Positions 62,274-64,000 of a DNA stretch of 64,000 bases are shown piece after piece (position 1 is the stretch's first letter; the number at the start of each line of letters is the position of its first letter). This stretch comes from Aeoliella straminimaris (GTDB lineage Bacteria > Planctomycetota > Planctomycetia > Pirellulales > Lacipirellulaceae). The DNA lies in assembly GCF_024054565.1 (NCBI RefSeq), contig NZ_JAMXLR010000092.1, positions 496,001-560,000 on the forward strand, read 5' to 3'. The position numbers and the translations under genes are program-made. The notes beneath the pieces were generated by a model. That model saw only the letters and a program-made list of their open reading frames with translations, was not told where the DNA came from and did not search any database.

Positions 62274-64000
62274 GTGTGATCGCCTCGTCGAGGTTCAGCA
62301 CCAAACTGGCTAGCACGGTGTACGCCGCCGTATCGGCCATTTGCTGGTCAACGTTCCGCTCCGGCTGACCGAAGTCGAGCAGCATCCGTGCTTCGTCGGG
62401 CGACTGCCGGTACTCGGCAAGCCATGCAGTAAGCTGCGGCTCAAGCGTAGCAACTTCGGCTGTGGTGGCGCTGCGCGACAATACGCGCTGGAATAGCCAG
62501 TCGATTCGCTCGGCAGGTGGACTCTCAGTGGCCACCATCTGCACGGCCAGCGATCTGGCGGCCTCCAACTGGCTGAGGTCGTTCATCAGCGTCAGCGCAT
62601 GCAACGGGGTGTTGGTACGTCGCGGGCGGACTTCGCAGGTCCGCCGGGGCGCGACATCGAACAAGTAGGTAGGGGTCGACGACCGCCGCCAGAAAGCGTA
62701 CAGCGTGCGGCGAAACTGGATGTCGCCTTGGCTTGGCTCGTAGGTGAAGCGGCCCTTGAACAATGCTTCCCAAACCCCCCGGGGCTGGTAGGGCATCATC
62801 GGTGGGCCGCCGAGCGATTCGTCCAGCAATCCACTGGCCTGCAGGGCGGCGTCGCGAATCATCCAGCTGGGCAAGCGGAAGCGCGCGCCGCGGGCCAGCA
62901 GTTTGTTTTCGGGATCCTGTTCCAACAGCTCAGGCGTGAACTTGCTGGATTGCTGATAGGTCTCGCTGGTGACGATGAGCCTCATGACGTGTTTCACGTC
63001 CCAGCCGCTCTCGACGAGTTCGACCGCCAGCCAGTCGAGCAACTCCGGATGCACCGGCACTTCGCCTTGCAGTCCGAAATCCTCGGGCGTGCGTACCAGG
63101 CCCGCCCCAAAACAGATCTGCCACAATTGATTGGCAACCACTCGTGCGGTCAGCGGATTGTCGGGCGAGACAATCCAGTGCGCCAGGTCGAGACGCGTTT
63201 GGGTCTTCTCCTGGGGCCACTCGAGCACCGCGGCTGGCACGCCGGGCGTTACCTGTTCGCCATGTTGATCCCACACGCCTCGCTGCAGTACGAAGGTGTC
63301 GCGCGGCTGCTCGCGGTCGTGCATTACCATCACTTTCACCTCACCTGCTTGCGACTCGTAGGTTCGCAGTTGCTGGCGGGCGGCGTCGGCCCTGCGTTTT
63401 GCCTGCCGGTAGGGTTCGTAGGTAGCCAGGAACTGCTGGCGGAGCTCGCCGAGGAGTTTCTCCGGTATGTCGTCGGTCGAATCGGGCGCTAGCGTAGCCA
63501 ACCGCTCAAGTGGCATTGTCTGGTCAATCGCCACGACCGATGCTGGTTGATCGGTTACCGACAGGCGGAATCGTCCGACGTTTGCCTGGTAGATGTCCGA
63601 CAGCTGAATCATGATCACTTGCAGACGCTCGTCGTCCTCCATCTCGAGCGGCTCGCGGAGGCGGAGCACCGCCGTGTGAGGTTGGTCCAACACCTCGCTG
63701 GCCACCGCCCAGCCGTTCCGCGGGTCGTCGAACAGCAGGTGTCCGACGCGGCCATAGCTGCGGCTGTTTTCCTTGCCTTCGGGCACCGGGGCTTCGCTAT
63801 CGGCAGCTGCCGACGCCAGAGGGACATCGCGTACCTGCAGCTGACCTTGCTTGGCTACCTGCAGCTTGAACGTCGTAATGGCGAACTCGCCGGTTGGCCC
63901 GCGGCCAATGCGTTTCAATGGGTGCGAGGCGTCGGGTAGCACCTCGAGGCGGACGGCAGTAATCGTGCTGCCAGCAGTTGGCTTGCACTGGACCTGGTAC
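62266..64000 (-). CDS. DUF1549/DUF1553 protein, partial (5' end beyond window)
   Basis: At least 578 residues; the frame stays open to the last base, so the ATG lies outside. TAVRLEVLPDASHPLKRIGRGPTGEFAITTF at the edge is typical of this family. WIVSPDNPLTARVVANQLWQICFGAGLVRTPEDFGLQGEVPVHPELLDWLAVELVESGWDVKHVMRLIVTSETYQQ is the DUF1553 block. SWMIRDAALQASGLLDESLGGP and RRTNTPLHALTLMNDLSQLEAARSLA follow. These proteins pair with DUF1501 and often begin with a cytochrome c-like PSC1 domain upstream, which is not visible here. Confidence 0.95.
   Translation of the reverse strand, partial: YQVQCKPTAGSTITAVRLEVLPDASHPLKRIGRGPTGEFAITTFKLQVAKQGQLQVRDVPLASAAADSEAPVPEGKENSRSYGRVGHLLFDDPRNGWAVASEVLDQPHTAVLRLREPLEMEDDERLQVIMIQLSDIYQANVGRFRLSVTDQPASVVAIDQTMPLERLATLAPDSTDDIPEKLLGELRQQFLATYEPYRQAKRRADAARQQLRTYESQAGEVKVMVMHDREQPRDTFVLQRGVWDQHGEQVTPGVPAAVLEWPQEKTQTRLDLAHWIVSPDNPLTARVVANQLWQICFGAGLVRTPEDFGLQGEVPVHPELLDWLAVELVESGWDVKHVMRLIVTSETYQQSSKFTPELLEQDPENKLLARGARFRLPSWMIRDAALQASGLLDESLGGPPMMPYQPRGVWEALFKGRFTYEPSQGDIQFRRTLYAFWRRSSTPTYLFDVAPRRTCEVRPRRTNTPLHALTLMNDLSQLEAARSLAVQMVATESPPAERIDWLFQRVLSRSATTAEVATLEPQLTAWLAEYRQSPDEARMLLDFGQPERNVDQQMADTAAYTVLASLVLNLDEAITHE

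Overview
The window looks like a piece of a planctomycete chromosome, most likely order Pirellulales. The evidence is family content: a DUF1501/DUF1553 pair, an FG-GAP/dockerin protein with a LEPR-type N-terminus, PEP-CTERM proteins with an exosortase, a DUF1559 prepilin-like protein, and several leucine-rich-repeat membrane proteins with the FxLRTML-type segment common in this phylum. No rRNA, tRNA, CRISPR array, transposase or prophage was recognised.

Layout. 1-3.5 kb (minus): three secreted or lipoprotein genes, two of them paralogous, the first cut by the window edge. 3.7-13.7 kb: mixed housekeeping genes (histidine phosphatase, pdxA, a 59-residue membrane protein, a deacetylase-like protein, a YheT-type hydrolase, a DUF3754 protein, a ZIP transporter, dtd, a YdjM-type membrane protein, CvpA). 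13.7-17.3 kb (minus): a two-gene LRR unit, accA and a Ser/Thr kinase. 17.4-24 kb: a metallopeptidase-like protein, an EamA transporter, an aminotransferase, a PEP-CTERM protein and an 832-residue FG-GAP/dockerin protein. 24.3-29 kb: a blaI/blaR1-like pair whose BlaR1 carries a sensor of about 950 residues. 29-36.9 kb: two tandem LRR paralogues, a rhomboid pseudoprotease, an ABC exporter pair, a hicAB toxin-antitoxin pair and a DUF1559 protein. 37.5-50.7 kb: an exosortase locus (exosortase fused to about 1,400 residues of TPR-like repeats, EpsI-like protein, Wza-like export lipoprotein and three proteins with a VPExxSxxVW sorting signal). 51.6-60.8 kb: a moxR-bat operon ending in a BatD-BatE fusion. 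60.8-64 kb (minus): DUF1501 and a partial DUF1553 gene.

The most striking large-scale signal is polarity of the octamer GGGCAGGG, the C form of the E. coli FtsK-orienting sequence GGGNAGGG. I found 8 copies, all on the plus strand, from 4.0 to 13.5 kb, and 9 copies, all on the minus strand, from 17.3 to 61.1 kb. The two sets point at each other. The gap between convergent genes at about 13.86 kb holds a 28-bp sequence with the geometry of a XerCD dif site. I infer that the replication terminus lies here.

How the genes work together: the exosortase, EpsI-like and Wza-like proteins and the sorted proteins probably form one surface-protein sorting and exopolysaccharide system. The MoxR ATPase, DUF58 protein, two VWA membrane proteins and TPR/BatD/BatE proteins form the usual Bat envelope complex. 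BlaI and BlaR1 form a protease-controlled repressor switch whose stimulus is unknown.
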